This document shows, piece by piece, positions 1 through 6,842 of a DNA stretch of 10,058 bases. A model generated the notes under the pieces. It worked only from the letters and a program-made list of their open reading frames with translations, was not told where the DNA came from and ran no database searches. The stretch spans positions 1-10,058 of the forward strand of contig DUTA01000034.1 of the NCBI GenBank assembly GCA_012842325.1. Reading direction: 5' to 3'. The stretch's first letter is position 1. Each line of letters begins with the position of its first letter. Both the position numbers and the translations under genes were made by a program. This DNA comes from Bacillota bacterium (GTDB lineage: Bacteria; Bacillota; DTU030).

Positions 1-408
1 CTCCAGGGCCAGGTTGATGCCGGGGCGGGCAATACGCTCCAACTGCAGCAGATGGTCATCCTCCGCCAAAACCTGTCCCGCCATTATCGAACCCAAATAC
101 TGCCCGTTTACAATTATCGGGGCGGCAATATCGACCAGTCCCATATGGCAGCGGTAAATAAAGGGCCGCCCCTGCCGGGCCGCCTCCAGGCCCGCATGGG
201 CATCGGACTGTTCACACCCCTGCCGGCCGCGGGCAGTCTGCCGCACCCGGGCACAAAAGTCGCTGAAGTTGCTGTAGCGGACCACCGGCTTACCCTGGTA
301 ATCAACTATGATGGAGGCAAGGCCGGTGGCATCGGAAAAACGGTCCTGGATTTCCTGCAGGGCACCCACATCAACCACATCACGCAAGTGGAATAAACGT
401 TTGGCCAA
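1..408 (-). CDS. PocR-domain sensory protein, N-terminal part (runs off the left edge)
   Basis: The 136 visible residues match the PocR ligand-sensing domain (PF10114). Cys52 is followed by Gly64-Cys65-Glu66, then Ser68-Asp69, then Tyr85-x-Cys87 and Gly90-Leu91, and by a Pro97-Ile/Gly102/Gly106/Gly111-Gln112 pattern. In Salmonella PocR this domain precedes an AraC-type DNA-binding domain and senses 1,2-propanediol; elsewhere it is fused to histidine kinases or other output modules. The output domain lies outside the window, so a regulator or sensor role is inferred. I chose the TTG at 408-406 because GGAG sits 8 bases upstream. Two in-frame GTG codons at 417-412 are alternatives, and an in-frame TAG upstream (438-436) rules out a much longer protein. 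It lies 190 bases downstream of rng on the same strand and probably has its own promoter. Confidence 0.8.
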   Translation of the reverse strand, partial: MAKRLFHLRDVVDVGALQEIQDRFSDATGLASIIVDYQGKPVVRYSNFSDFCARVRQTARGRQGCEQSDAHAGLEAARQGRPFIYRCHMGLVDIAAPIIVNGQYLGSIMAGQVLAEDDHLLQLERIARPGINLALE

Positions 409-452
409 GATCACCACTCCCAGCCCATATTTCCACTACCCCACAAAAAGCT

Positions 453-481
453 ACAATATTTAGATAATTAATTTTAATCAA
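453..481 (-). promoter_or_regulatory. Putative sigma-A promoter of the PocR-domain gene
   Basis: On the minus strand a TTGATT -35 (481-476) and a TATTGT -10 (458-453) are separated by exactly 17 bases in an AT-rich stretch. Each hexamer matches four of six consensus bases. Transcription would start near 446, giving a leader of about 38 bases before the TTG start. AT-rich sequence can give such matches by chance, so this is a moderate prediction. The rest of the 409-598 gap is purine-rich on the minus strand. It has no convincing terminator for rng, so some rng readthrough into this gene is possible. Confidence 0.45.
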
Positions 482-598
482 GTTTATTAAAATGCTGCCT
501 GGTACTTTTTTCTTTTTTCTTTCTACAAGCAGAGGGTTTTTTCCTTCTTTACCTCTCCTCCTAATTCTCCCTGATCCCGGACCCTCCTCTGCCATCCC

Positions 599-2311
599 CT
601 AAATCACCGGCACTTCTTTCACCAGGGATATTATCCTCCCTTTGGCATAGGTCCGAAAAACCTTGGTTATCTCCACATCCAGCCACTGGCCCACATGCTC
701 GCCGGCCCCTTCTATATTAATAACATAACCGTGGAGGCGGCTTATGCCATCCCGGGGATTGGAAATGTGGGGTTCTTCCACCCGCAGGGTAAGGCGATCC
801 CCCTCAGCCACCGGCCGGCAGTAACGGGCCAGTTCGGCTTCCGATTCGAAGACCTTCAGGGTAATATCATCTATGTGTAAATCCTCTTTACCTTTGATAT
901 AAATGGGGATCGCAAAGTGCCGCTCCAATTCTTCCAACTTGCTGCCCCCCGGGCCAATCAGCAGGGCCGCCACCCCCGGGTGCAGCTCCACCAACAGGGC
1001 CGGCACCTTTCGTTCCCGCAGGAGCCTTTCGATGCGGCGTTTCACCATCAGGGCCACCGTCTCTTCCGTCAATACCTTGCCCTTCCCTTCACAAAAGGGA
1101 CACTGTTTTGTAATCATATTGTTGAGGGATTGGCGTACTTTTTTCCGGGTCATTTCCACCAGGCCCAGCTGGGTTAAGCCCAGGACATGGGCCTTTACCT
1201 TGTCCTTCTGCAATTCTTCCTCCAGAACTGACAGAACCGCGGCCTGGTCCTCCTCCTTGTTCATATCGATAAAATCGATAATTATTATACCGCCGACGTT
1301 GCGCAGGCGCAGCTGCCGGGCTATTTCCCTGGCTGCCTCCAGGTTGGTCTTCAGAACTGTATCGGCCAGGTTGGTGGTTCCCACAAATTTGCCCGTATTG
1401 ACATCAATGGCCGTCAGGGCCTCCGTCTGATCGATGACCAGGTAACCCCCCGATTTCAACCAGACCCTTCTCTTGAGGGCCTTTTCCACCTCTGCTTCCA
1501 GGCCATAGGTGAGGAGGATATCCCTTTCCGGCGGGAAATAGAAGACCCGTTCTTTAAGATGGGGTGCATAGAGATCCAGGAGATCGTAGATCTTCTCCAA
1601 TACCTCCCGGTTGTCAACCGTTACCCGCTGAATATCATCGGTGTAAAGGTCCCGCATAATCCGGTAAACCAGATCCAAATCTTTATAGATGAGGGCCGGC
1701 GTCGGGCCTTTGCGCATCCGCTGCTTGATCTTGGCCCACAGGCGCTCCAAAAAAACTATATCCTGCTGTAACTGTTCGATCCCTTCATTTCCTTCTGCCA
1801 CGGTGCGGACAATTAAGCCCATGCCTTTCGGTCTGATGCCCTCGGCCAATTCCCGGAGCCGTTCCCGTTCCCTTTCATCCTCTATCCGCCGGGAAACGCC
1901 CACATAATCGACATCGGGGAGCAAGACGAGGCTCCGCCCGGGCAGGGTGAGATGGGTTGTCACCCGGGCTCCTTTACTGCCGATGGGCTCCTTCATGACC
2001 TGGACAATAATCTCCTGCCCCGGCTGCAATAACTGTTCAATGGTGGGTTTCGCCCCGCCCCGGTAACGTTCACCGTTGCGTCCCTGGGGCAGGGCATCAT
2101 CCACATATAAGAAAGCATTTTTTTCCAGGCCAATGTCGACAAAGGCCGCCTGCATGCCGGGGAGAACATTCTCCACCCGTCCCCGGTAAATATTGCCGAC
2201 AATCCGCCGGCTCAGGGGCCTTTCCAAATAGATCTCCACCAGAGAACCGTCTTCCAACAGGGCTACCCAGGTCTCATCCTCGCAAACATGGACGACAATC
2301 TCTTTTTTCAT
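599..2311 (-). CDS. rng: Ribonuclease G/E family endoribonuclease
   Basis: A 570-residue RNase E/G family protein that makes single-strand endonucleolytic cuts in RNA processing and decay. An S1 RNA-binding domain covers about residues 37-120 (GNIYRGRVENVLPGMQAAF). The DNase I-like catalytic core has AIDVNTGKF with Asp303 and Asn305, and IIDFIDM with Asp346. The Zn-link is Cys404-Pro-Phe-Cys407. These positions coincide with the numbering of E. coli RNase E, so the catalytic site and tetramer-forming zinc site look intact. The C-terminal 70 residues (about 497-565) resemble a TRAM domain, as in clostridial homologues; the long RNase E degradosome scaffold is absent. The ATG start has GGGAGG about 10 bases upstream. 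It lies 55 bases downstream of the DUF2344 gene, very likely in one transcript. Confidence 0.95.
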   Translation of the reverse strand: MKKEIVVHVCEDETWVALLEDGSLVEIYLERPLSRRIVGNIYRGRVENVLPGMQAAFVDIGLEKNAFLYVDDALPQGRNGERYRGGAKPTIEQLLQPGQEIIVQVMKEPIGSKGARVTTHLTLPGRSLVLLPDVDYVGVSRRIEDERERERLRELAEGIRPKGMGLIVRTVAEGNEGIEQLQQDIVFLERLWAKIKQRMRKGPTPALIYKDLDLVYRIMRDLYTDDIQRVTVDNREVLEKIYDLLDLYAPHLKERVFYFPPERDILLTYGLEAEVEKALKRRVWLKSGGYLVIDQTEALTAIDVNTGKFVGTTNLADTVLKTNLEAAREIARQLRLRNVGGIIIIDFIDMNKEEDQAAVLSVLEEELQKDKVKAHVLGLTQLGLVEMTRKKVRQSLNNMITKQCPFCEGKGKVLTEETVALMVKRRIERLLRERKVPALLVELHPGVAALLIGPGGSKLEELERHFAIPIYIKGKEDLHIDDITLKVFESEAELARYCRPVAEGDRLTLRVEEPHISNPRDGISRLHGYVINIEGAGEHVGQWLDVEITKVFRTYAKGRIISLVKEVPVI

Positions 2312-2366
2312 CTATTCACTTCCTCCCAGACAACTCCCTCCTCGATCTTTCAGGCCGGCCGGGGGG

Positions 2367-3068
2367 TTAAAATTTTACTGTCAGGGGCGAATGGATGCCG
2401 TCATCCCGGACAATATATAAGCCTTCCCGATGCAAAAAAAACACCCTGCCCTCCCAGCCCGTGTATGCCCGGAAGGCCTCCATTACCTCGCCGGGCCGCA
2501 CGCTCCCCTGGGGAGTCAACCTCAATTCTAGAGTAATGGCAATTGAATCCGAACTGTCTTCCTGGAGCCGGTAGTGGTAAATATAGGGAATAAGATTAAA
2601 CCTGCGCAGTCCCTTGCGGGTCTGCCGGCTTACCGTTACCTCCTCCTGCTGCAGAAACCCTTCCCAGGCCCGGGAAAAATCCTCTGAGCCGCGCCCCGCC
2701 GGTAACTCAAGGCCTATCTGGTAGCGGGCCAGATTGACAACGGCCATCAGGGCGGGGTATTTCTCCGGGACCTCCCTTACTGCTGCCAGCGCCAGTCCCG
2801 GGGGCAGCTGCCCGTTTACCTGCTTGAGGAAGAACTCCGGGGGCCAGGGTTCCCGGAGGGTAAATTCCACATATTCCCCGGAGCTGGTCATGCCCACGGG
2901 GAGGGCAGCAGCAAAGGCGATGCGGGGCTGGGGATTAAAACCCTGGCTGAAGGCCAGAGGCACCCGGGCCCGCCGCAGGGCCTTTTCGACGGTGCCCACC
3001 AGGTCCAAATGGGAAATAAAGCGAACCTCGGGCCCCTTAATCAATCTGGCCCACAGTTTCTGGGTCAT
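2367..3068 (-). CDS. DUF2344 / TIGR03936 radical SAM-linked protein
   Basis: A 233-residue protein of the DUF2344 family, which accompanies or is fused to TIGR03960-type radical SAM proteins; its biochemical role is not established. The family signature is clear: RFISHLD at residues 16-22, LRRARVPLAFSQGFNP at 31-46, then Pro57-x-Gly59 and Glu65. I chose the ATG at 3068-3066 because a GGAGGTGA ribosome site lies just before it (GGAGG, then 8 bases). An upstream GTG at 3077 is part of that site and would add three residues. The gene starts 32 bases inside the end of the radical SAM gene, so its ribosome site is also inside that gene, which suggests coupled translation of partner proteins. It is followed by rng. 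Confidence 0.9.
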   Translation of the reverse strand: MTQKLWARLIKGPEVRFISHLDLVGTVEKALRRARVPLAFSQGFNPQPRIAFAAALPVGMTSSGEYVEFTLREPWPPEFFLKQVNGQLPPGLALAAVREVPEKYPALMAVVNLARYQIGLELPAGRGSEDFSRAWEGFLQQEEVTVSRQTRKGLRRFNLIPYIYHYRLQEDSSDSIAITLELRLTPQGSVRPGEVMEAFRAYTGWEGRVFFLHREGLYIVRDDGIHSPLTVKF

Positions 3069-4911
3069 CCCGATCACCTCCCCGGAGACGGATGGGCAGT
3101 TCCAGGGTCGGGCACACCCCGCACTGGCTGCAGCTGACCAGGCTGCAGTCCACGGTAGGCTCGCCCCGGAGGGCCCGCTGGTATTCCCGCGAGAGAAAAT
3201 CCTTGGCCACCCCGGGGCTCAGGTGGTCCCAGGGCAACGGTTCGGTAAAGGGCCGCCGCCGCAGGGCATAAAAGGCAGGATCGATTCCGCAGGCTGTGAA
3301 GGCTTCTTCCCACTTCCCGTAGTCAAAGTGCTCCGTCCAGCCGTCAAAGCGGCACCCCAGACGGTGAGCCGCCAGCAAGATCTTCCCCAGGCGGCGGTCC
3401 CCCCGGGCAAAAACGGCTTCCAGGAAGCTGGCCCTGGTATCATGGGTATTTAGAATAATCCGCCTGTTCTTTAAGGCCCGGCGGATTACCTGCTGCCGCC
3501 GCACCAGTTCCCCCTCCTCCACCTGGGGTTCCCACTGGAAGGGGGTGTGGGGTTTGGGAACAAAGTTGGAAACACTGACGGTAACCCGCCGCACCCCCCG
3601 GCCCCCCGCCGGGTCCGGGGTGCTGGCCACCTGCTCGGCAATTCTGGCTATCCCCAGGAGATCTTCCTCCTCTTCGGTGGGCAGACCGATCATGAAGTAG
3701 AGTTTGAAGGCTGTCCAGCCCCCGGCCACGGCCACGGCTACGGCCTCTTCGATATCCCGGTCGGTGACATTTTTATTGATCACGTCCCGCAGCCGCTGGC
3801 TGCCGGCCTCCGGGGCCAGGGTGATACTGGCCTTGCGCAAACCCTCCACTTCCCGGGCCAGGTTCACCGAAAAGCTGTCCACCCGTAGGGAAGGAAGGCT
3901 TACCTTGAGGTCACCGTAAGCCTCCTGGAGGCGCCGGATCAGCTCCCTGATCCGGCTGTAGTCGGTGCTGCTCAGGGAAGTCAGGGACATTTCCGGGTAA
4001 CCCGTGCTCCTCTGCAGGGCTTCGGCCTGGGCCAGCAGTGTCTTCAATGATCTTTCCCGTACCGGCCGGTAAATCATGCCCGCCTGGCAGAAGCGGCAGC
4101 CCCGGGCACAACCCCGGAACAGCTCCAGCATGGCCCGGTCGTGGACGATATCCATAAAGGGTACCACCGGAGCGCTGGGAAAATCGGCGGCGTCAAGATC
4201 GGCCACCACCCGCTTCTCCACCCGCGGGGCCGCTTCCGGCCTGGTAGGCTCGACAGCCGCGATGGTGCCGTCCCCGGCATAGTGGACCCGGTAAAAGGAG
4301 GGCACATATATGCCGGGGATGGCGGCGGCCCGGCGTAGGAAAGCCTCCCGGTCCTGCCCCCCTTCCTGTTTCCACTCCTTCAGGACGGTGAGCAATTCCC
4401 CGATGACTTCCTCCCCTTCTCCCAGGACCACCAGGTCGAGAAAATCGGCCAGGGGCTCGGGATTAAAGGCGCAGGGCCCGCCGGCAATAACAAAAGGGTC
4501 CCCGGGACCCCGTTCTTCCTGCCGCAATGGGATCTTTCCCAAAGCAAGCATATTGAGAACATTGGTGTAGGTCAGCTCATACTGGAGACTAAAACCCACC
4601 ATATCAAATTCCGCCAGGGGGGTCCCCGTTTCCAGGCCAAAGAGGGGGAGGGATGCCTCCCGCAGCCTGGCTTCCATATCCGGCCACGGGGCATAGACCC
4701 TCTCGGCCACGGCATCCGGCCGCTTGTTTATGATATGATAGAGAATTTTTGAACCCAGATGGGACATACCCACTTCATAGACGTCGGGAAAGGCCAGGGC
4801 AAAACTGACATCCACCTGGCGGTGATCCTTTTTTATGGCATTCCATTCCGTTCCCAAATAACGGGTTGGCTTTGAGACCTGGGGCAGTATTTCCTCCAGT
4901 TCCGGCTTCAC
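3037..4911 (-). CDS. TIGR03960 family B12-binding-like radical SAM protein
   Basis: A 624-residue radical SAM enzyme of unknown substrate. The N-terminal third has the family pattern: KPTRYLGTE near residue 14, FPDVYEVGMSHLG near 41, then the YELTYTN and GGPCAFNPEPLADF segments. It is Rossmann/B12-binding-like, but I see no DxHxxG cobalamin ligand motif. The iron-sulfur site is Cys268-x3-Cys272-x2-Cys275, which binds the 4Fe-4S cluster that cleaves SAM. TLAPEAGSQRLR further on is typical of the barrel. Near the C-terminus Cys589, Cys594, Cys597 and Cys600 form an additional cysteine cluster, possibly a second metal site. The GTG at 4911 is favoured over a TTG at 4941 because AAAGGAGG lies 8 bases upstream. 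It overlaps the DUF2344 gene by 32 bases; such proteins are fused in some genomes, which implies they work together. Confidence 0.9.
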   Translation of the reverse strand: MKPELEEILPQVSKPTRYLGTEWNAIKKDHRQVDVSFALAFPDVYEVGMSHLGSKILYHIINKRPDAVAERVYAPWPDMEARLREASLPLFGLETGTPLAEFDMVGFSLQYELTYTNVLNMLALGKIPLRQEERGPGDPFVIAGGPCAFNPEPLADFLDLVVLGEGEEVIGELLTVLKEWKQEGGQDREAFLRRAAAIPGIYVPSFYRVHYAGDGTIAAVEPTRPEAAPRVEKRVVADLDAADFPSAPVVPFMDIVHDRAMLELFRGCARGCRFCQAGMIYRPVRERSLKTLLAQAEALQRSTGYPEMSLTSLSSTDYSRIRELIRRLQEAYGDLKVSLPSLRVDSFSVNLAREVEGLRKASITLAPEAGSQRLRDVINKNVTDRDIEEAVAVAVAGGWTAFKLYFMIGLPTEEEEDLLGIARIAEQVASTPDPAGGRGVRRVTVSVSNFVPKPHTPFQWEPQVEEGELVRRQQVIRRALKNRRIILNTHDTRASFLEAVFARGDRRLGKILLAAHRLGCRFDGWTEHFDYGKWEEAFTACGIDPAFYALRRRPFTEPLPWDHLSPGVAKDFLSREYQRALRGEPTVDCSLVSCSQCGVCPTLELPIRLRGGDRDDPETVGQID

Positions 4912-4925
4912 TGATAGGTCCTCCT

Positions 4926-5042
4926 TTAGCCGAGGGCGCAAATACCTCTGTCTTCCTTCTGGTCCCTTTCCATTCCTATTATTCCCCCGTCCAGGGAATC
5001 CATGGTCTTTTTACATCCAGGAATAGTTTCGACACCGGGCAT
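4926..5042 (-). CDS. Possible 38-residue small ORF between spoIVFB and the radical SAM gene
   Basis: An ATG at 5042 follows AAAGGA with a 5-base gap and opens a 38-codon frame. Its TAA (4928-4926) shares bases with the AAAGGAGG ribosome site of the radical SAM gene. The product begins MPGVETIPGC and ends CALG, is hydrophilic, and has no recognisable domain, signal or membrane segment. It could be a small protein or a leader ORF that couples translation to the next gene, or simply an open frame by chance in the 168-base gap. No family is recognised. The same frame is open upstream into spoIVFB, which weakens the case, since no selective start boundary is visible. Confidence 0.28.
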   Translation of the reverse strand: MPGVETIPGCKKTMDSLDGGIIGMERDQKEDRGICALG

Positions 5043-5079
5043 AATAATCCTTTTTTCAATACTATTTTTTTCCAAACCC

Positions 5080-5964
5080 TTACCAGCGGCGCTGGAGAAT
5101 TTCACCCAGGGTGGCATCCAACCCCCTTTCCAGCAGGGCGGTGACGATTTCTCCTTCCGTGAGAAAACCCATTTTTCCGGCGCTATCCTGCAGGAAAACC
5201 AAATGATAGCGCCTGGGGACAAACTTCCGCACCACTTCCCGCAGGGAGGTGGACTCCGTGGCCATTAAGCCTTCGATGGGCAGCAGCCCCTTATCCCTCA
5301 ATTCCCGCTGTTTTCGGGTCAAGAAACGAAAGAAAATATAGGCTGCCGCCACCTGCTCCCGCCGGGCCGCCCAGAAAATGAAGAGGGCAACAAATAAGAC
5401 GGTAATACTGAGCCAGGAAAAAAGTATGCCCAGCAGGCCAATGGCCAGCAGCAGGATTCCCACCAGCCGGCCCCAGCCGGCCACCCTCTCTGTTGCCTGC
5501 CTGTAACCCAGGCGCCGGACCAGATAGGCCCGGCAAAGGCGTCCCCCGTCCAGGGGCAACACCGGCAGCAGATTTAAAAGGGCCATCCCCAGATTGCAGT
5601 AAATAAAAAAGACGGCCAGGGATTCCTGCCAGACCAGAAAGTGGCGGAGAACCAGTCCTATTCCGGCCAGGATGAGATTCTGCAGGGGACCGGCCAGGGC
5701 AATGTTGAGCTCGACCTCGGGATCAAAGGCAGCCAGGTCCAGGTCTTCTATGCGGGCCACCCCGCCAAAGGGCAAAAGCTCTATTTCCTTTACCCGGTAA
5801 CCATAACTATTGGCAACCAGAACATGGGCCAGCTCGTGGATAAAACAAGCGGCAAAAACAGTCAGCACCTGGGGTATGAGACCCAGCAAGCCGTAGAGGA
5901 AAAGGAGGAGAAGGAAGAACTTGTTGACCAGGATCCGGACGCCAAAAACCCTGCCTACTTGCAT
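5080..5964 (-). CDS. spoIVFB: SpoIVFB-type M50 intramembrane metalloprotease with CBS domain
   Basis: A 294-residue site-2-protease family member. The zinc motif His43-Glu44-Leu-Ala-His47 lies in a membrane segment, and the third ligand Asp139 is in NLLPVLPLDGGR. Hydrophobic segments occur at about 15-32, 34-50, 87-107, 115-135 and 165-200. Residues 228-294 form a single CBS-like domain, matching the layout and length of Bacillus subtilis SpoIVFB (288 residues). That enzyme cleaves pro-sigma-K in the outer forespore membrane late in sporulation, with ATP sensed through the CBS domain. The ATG start is 18 bases after the spoIVFA stop. Its AAGGAG overlaps that stop codon, leaving a rather long 13-base spacer; an in-frame TGA upstream excludes earlier starts. 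The pairing with the M23 gene supports the sporulation role, although other S2P-like substrates cannot be excluded. Confidence 0.88.
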   Translation of the reverse strand: MQVGRVFGVRILVNKFFLLLLFLYGLLGLIPQVLTVFAACFIHELAHVLVANSYGYRVKEIELLPFGGVARIEDLDLAAFDPEVELNIALAGPLQNLILAGIGLVLRHFLVWQESLAVFFIYCNLGMALLNLLPVLPLDGGRLCRAYLVRRLGYRQATERVAGWGRLVGILLLAIGLLGILFSWLSITVLFVALFIFWAARREQVAAAYIFFRFLTRKQRELRDKGLLPIEGLMATESTSLREVVRKFVPRRYHLVFLQDSAGKMGFLTEGEIVTALLERGLDATLGEILQRRW

Positions 5965-5982
5965 GCCGCCTGTTCAACTCCT

Positions 5983-6717
5983 TCAGGGCCCCTTCTCCGC
6001 CGGTAAACCCAGCCACAGGGCCGGGTCTACGTTTACCCCCCTCTCCTTTATTTCAAAATGGAGATGGGGATTGGCGGCCAGTCCCGAAGCACCGACGGTG
6101 GCGATGATCTCCCCCCCTTGCACCGGCTGGTTTTCGGCCACCAACACCTCCCGGCAGTGGGCGTAGAGGGTCTCCAGGCCGGCCCCGTGATCCAGATGGA
6201 CAACCAGGCCCAGTTCCGGGTGTTCTTCCACCCGGGATACCAATCCCCCCGCCGCTGCCCTGATGTCTGTGCCCTCCGGTGCCCCGATATCGATGCCGTA
6301 GTGAAACCTTTCCTCTTCCAGGACAGGATGGTGCCGCCAGCCAAAACCCGAAGTTATTTCCCCCTCCACGGGCAGGATCATTTTTGCCTCCCCGGCCTCA
6401 CCCGTGGTGGGCCGGGGATTGAGATTTAGTTCCCGTTCCGGCAAGGGATGGAAAACCGGCAGCCAGGCGGCAGGATCCTGAAGCCATTCCAGTTGCCTCA
6501 GCTCCTTTAAAGCAAAAGTCAGCTGATATTCACACAGAATATACCTGGCAGAAGCCAAAACCTTCTGGCTGGGTGGAAAGGGCAAGTGTACCAGGCCGAA
6601 AAAGAAAAGGTAGATCAAGGCGGCCGCCAGTATTTGGCGCCAGACGGCCAGGCCGGCAATCCGGTACCAGATTGCCCCCACCCGCACCCGCAACCTCTGC
6701 AGGGGATTCACAGGCAT
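5983..6717 (-). CDS. spoIVFA: SpoIVFA-like membrane-anchored M23 (LytM) peptidase
   Basis: A 244-residue protein with one membrane segment (about 27-46), a linker, and a LytM/M23 domain from about 112 to 235. The metal and catalytic residues are all present: His139-x3-Asp143, His187 in YAHC, and His218-x-His220 in NPHLHFEI. SpoIVFA of B. subtilis anchors and stabilises SpoIVFB and is itself cut by SpoIVB to release the protease; position and architecture suggest the same role here. With a complete zinc site it could also be an active peptidoglycan endopeptidase. The ATG at 6717 has only a poor ribosome site (GGGGGG 3 bases away). GTG codons at residues 3 or 11 are alternatives, the latter after AGAGG with a 6-base spacer. 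spoIVFB follows after 18 bases. A terminator upstream isolates it from the DUF362 gene. Confidence 0.82.
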   Translation of the reverse strand: MPVNPLQRLRVRVGAIWYRIAGLAVWRQILAAALIYLFFFGLVHLPFPPSQKVLASARYILCEYQLTFALKELRQLEWLQDPAAWLPVFHPLPERELNLNPRPTTGEAGEAKMILPVEGEITSGFGWRHHPVLEEERFHYGIDIGAPEGTDIRAAAGGLVSRVEEHPELGLVVHLDHGAGLETLYAHCREVLVAENQPVQGGEIIATVGASGLAANPHLHFEIKERGVNVDPALWLGLPAEKGP

Positions 6718-6727
6718 CAGCCCCCCG

Positions 6728-6756
6728 ATAGCATAATTGTCAATACTAAAATATAT
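6728..6756 (-). promoter_or_regulatory. Candidate sigma-E-like promoter of the spoIVF operon
   Basis: Upstream of the M23 gene the minus strand has ATATATT (6756-6750), 14 bases, then TATGCTAT (6735-6728). This resembles the mother-cell sigma-E pattern (KMATATT, 14-15 bases, CATACAAT), matching five of seven and five of eight positions. In B. subtilis spoIVF is transcribed by sigma-E. A TTGACA (6742-6737) nearby has no -10 at the right distance. Transcription would start close to 6721, only a few bases before the annotated ATG, which argues either for a slightly downstream start codon or against this promoter. The preceding terminator means some promoter must lie between about 6718 and 6796. 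Confidence 0.35.
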
Positions 6757-6796
6757 GGCTGTCCGGGAGGGATTATGAGCTCAGGAGTTGGCGGCC

Positions 6797-6826
6797 AAAA
6801 GAAAAACCCCGGGATGCCCGGGGTTT
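6797..6826 (-). terminator. Rho-independent terminator of the DUF362 gene
   Basis: On the minus strand a perfect 10-base stem (AAACCCCGGG, 6826-6817, with CCCGGGGTTT, 6813-6804) encloses the 3-base loop CAT. The T-rich tail TTTTTCTTTT begins inside the stem and continues to 6797. It starts 17 bases after the DUF362 stop codon and would separate that gene from the spoIVF operon. Confidence 0.92.
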
Positions 6827-6842
6827 GCAAAGATCCGGTTCT

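Noticed and set aside
529..592. Possible rng terminator from GCAGAGGAGGGT and ACCCTCTGC on the minus strand
   Set aside because: The pairing is interrupted, the loop is over 40 bases, and no T run follows on the minus strand.
380..595. 71-codon minus-strand open frame between rng and the PocR gene
   Set aside because: It crosses the AT-rich candidate promoter and overlaps the PocR start. The sequence is low-complexity basic then hydrophobic, and the start has only a poor GGGG site.
2734..3453. 239-codon plus-strand open frame
   Set aside because: It runs antisense across the DUF2344 gene and the end of the radical SAM gene, both strongly supported, and its product looks like no protein family.
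4981..5079. Promoter upstream of the radical SAM gene (TTGAAA-like hexamers)
   Set aside because: No -10 hexamer lies 16-18 bases downstream; readthrough from the spoIVF promoter is the simpler explanation.
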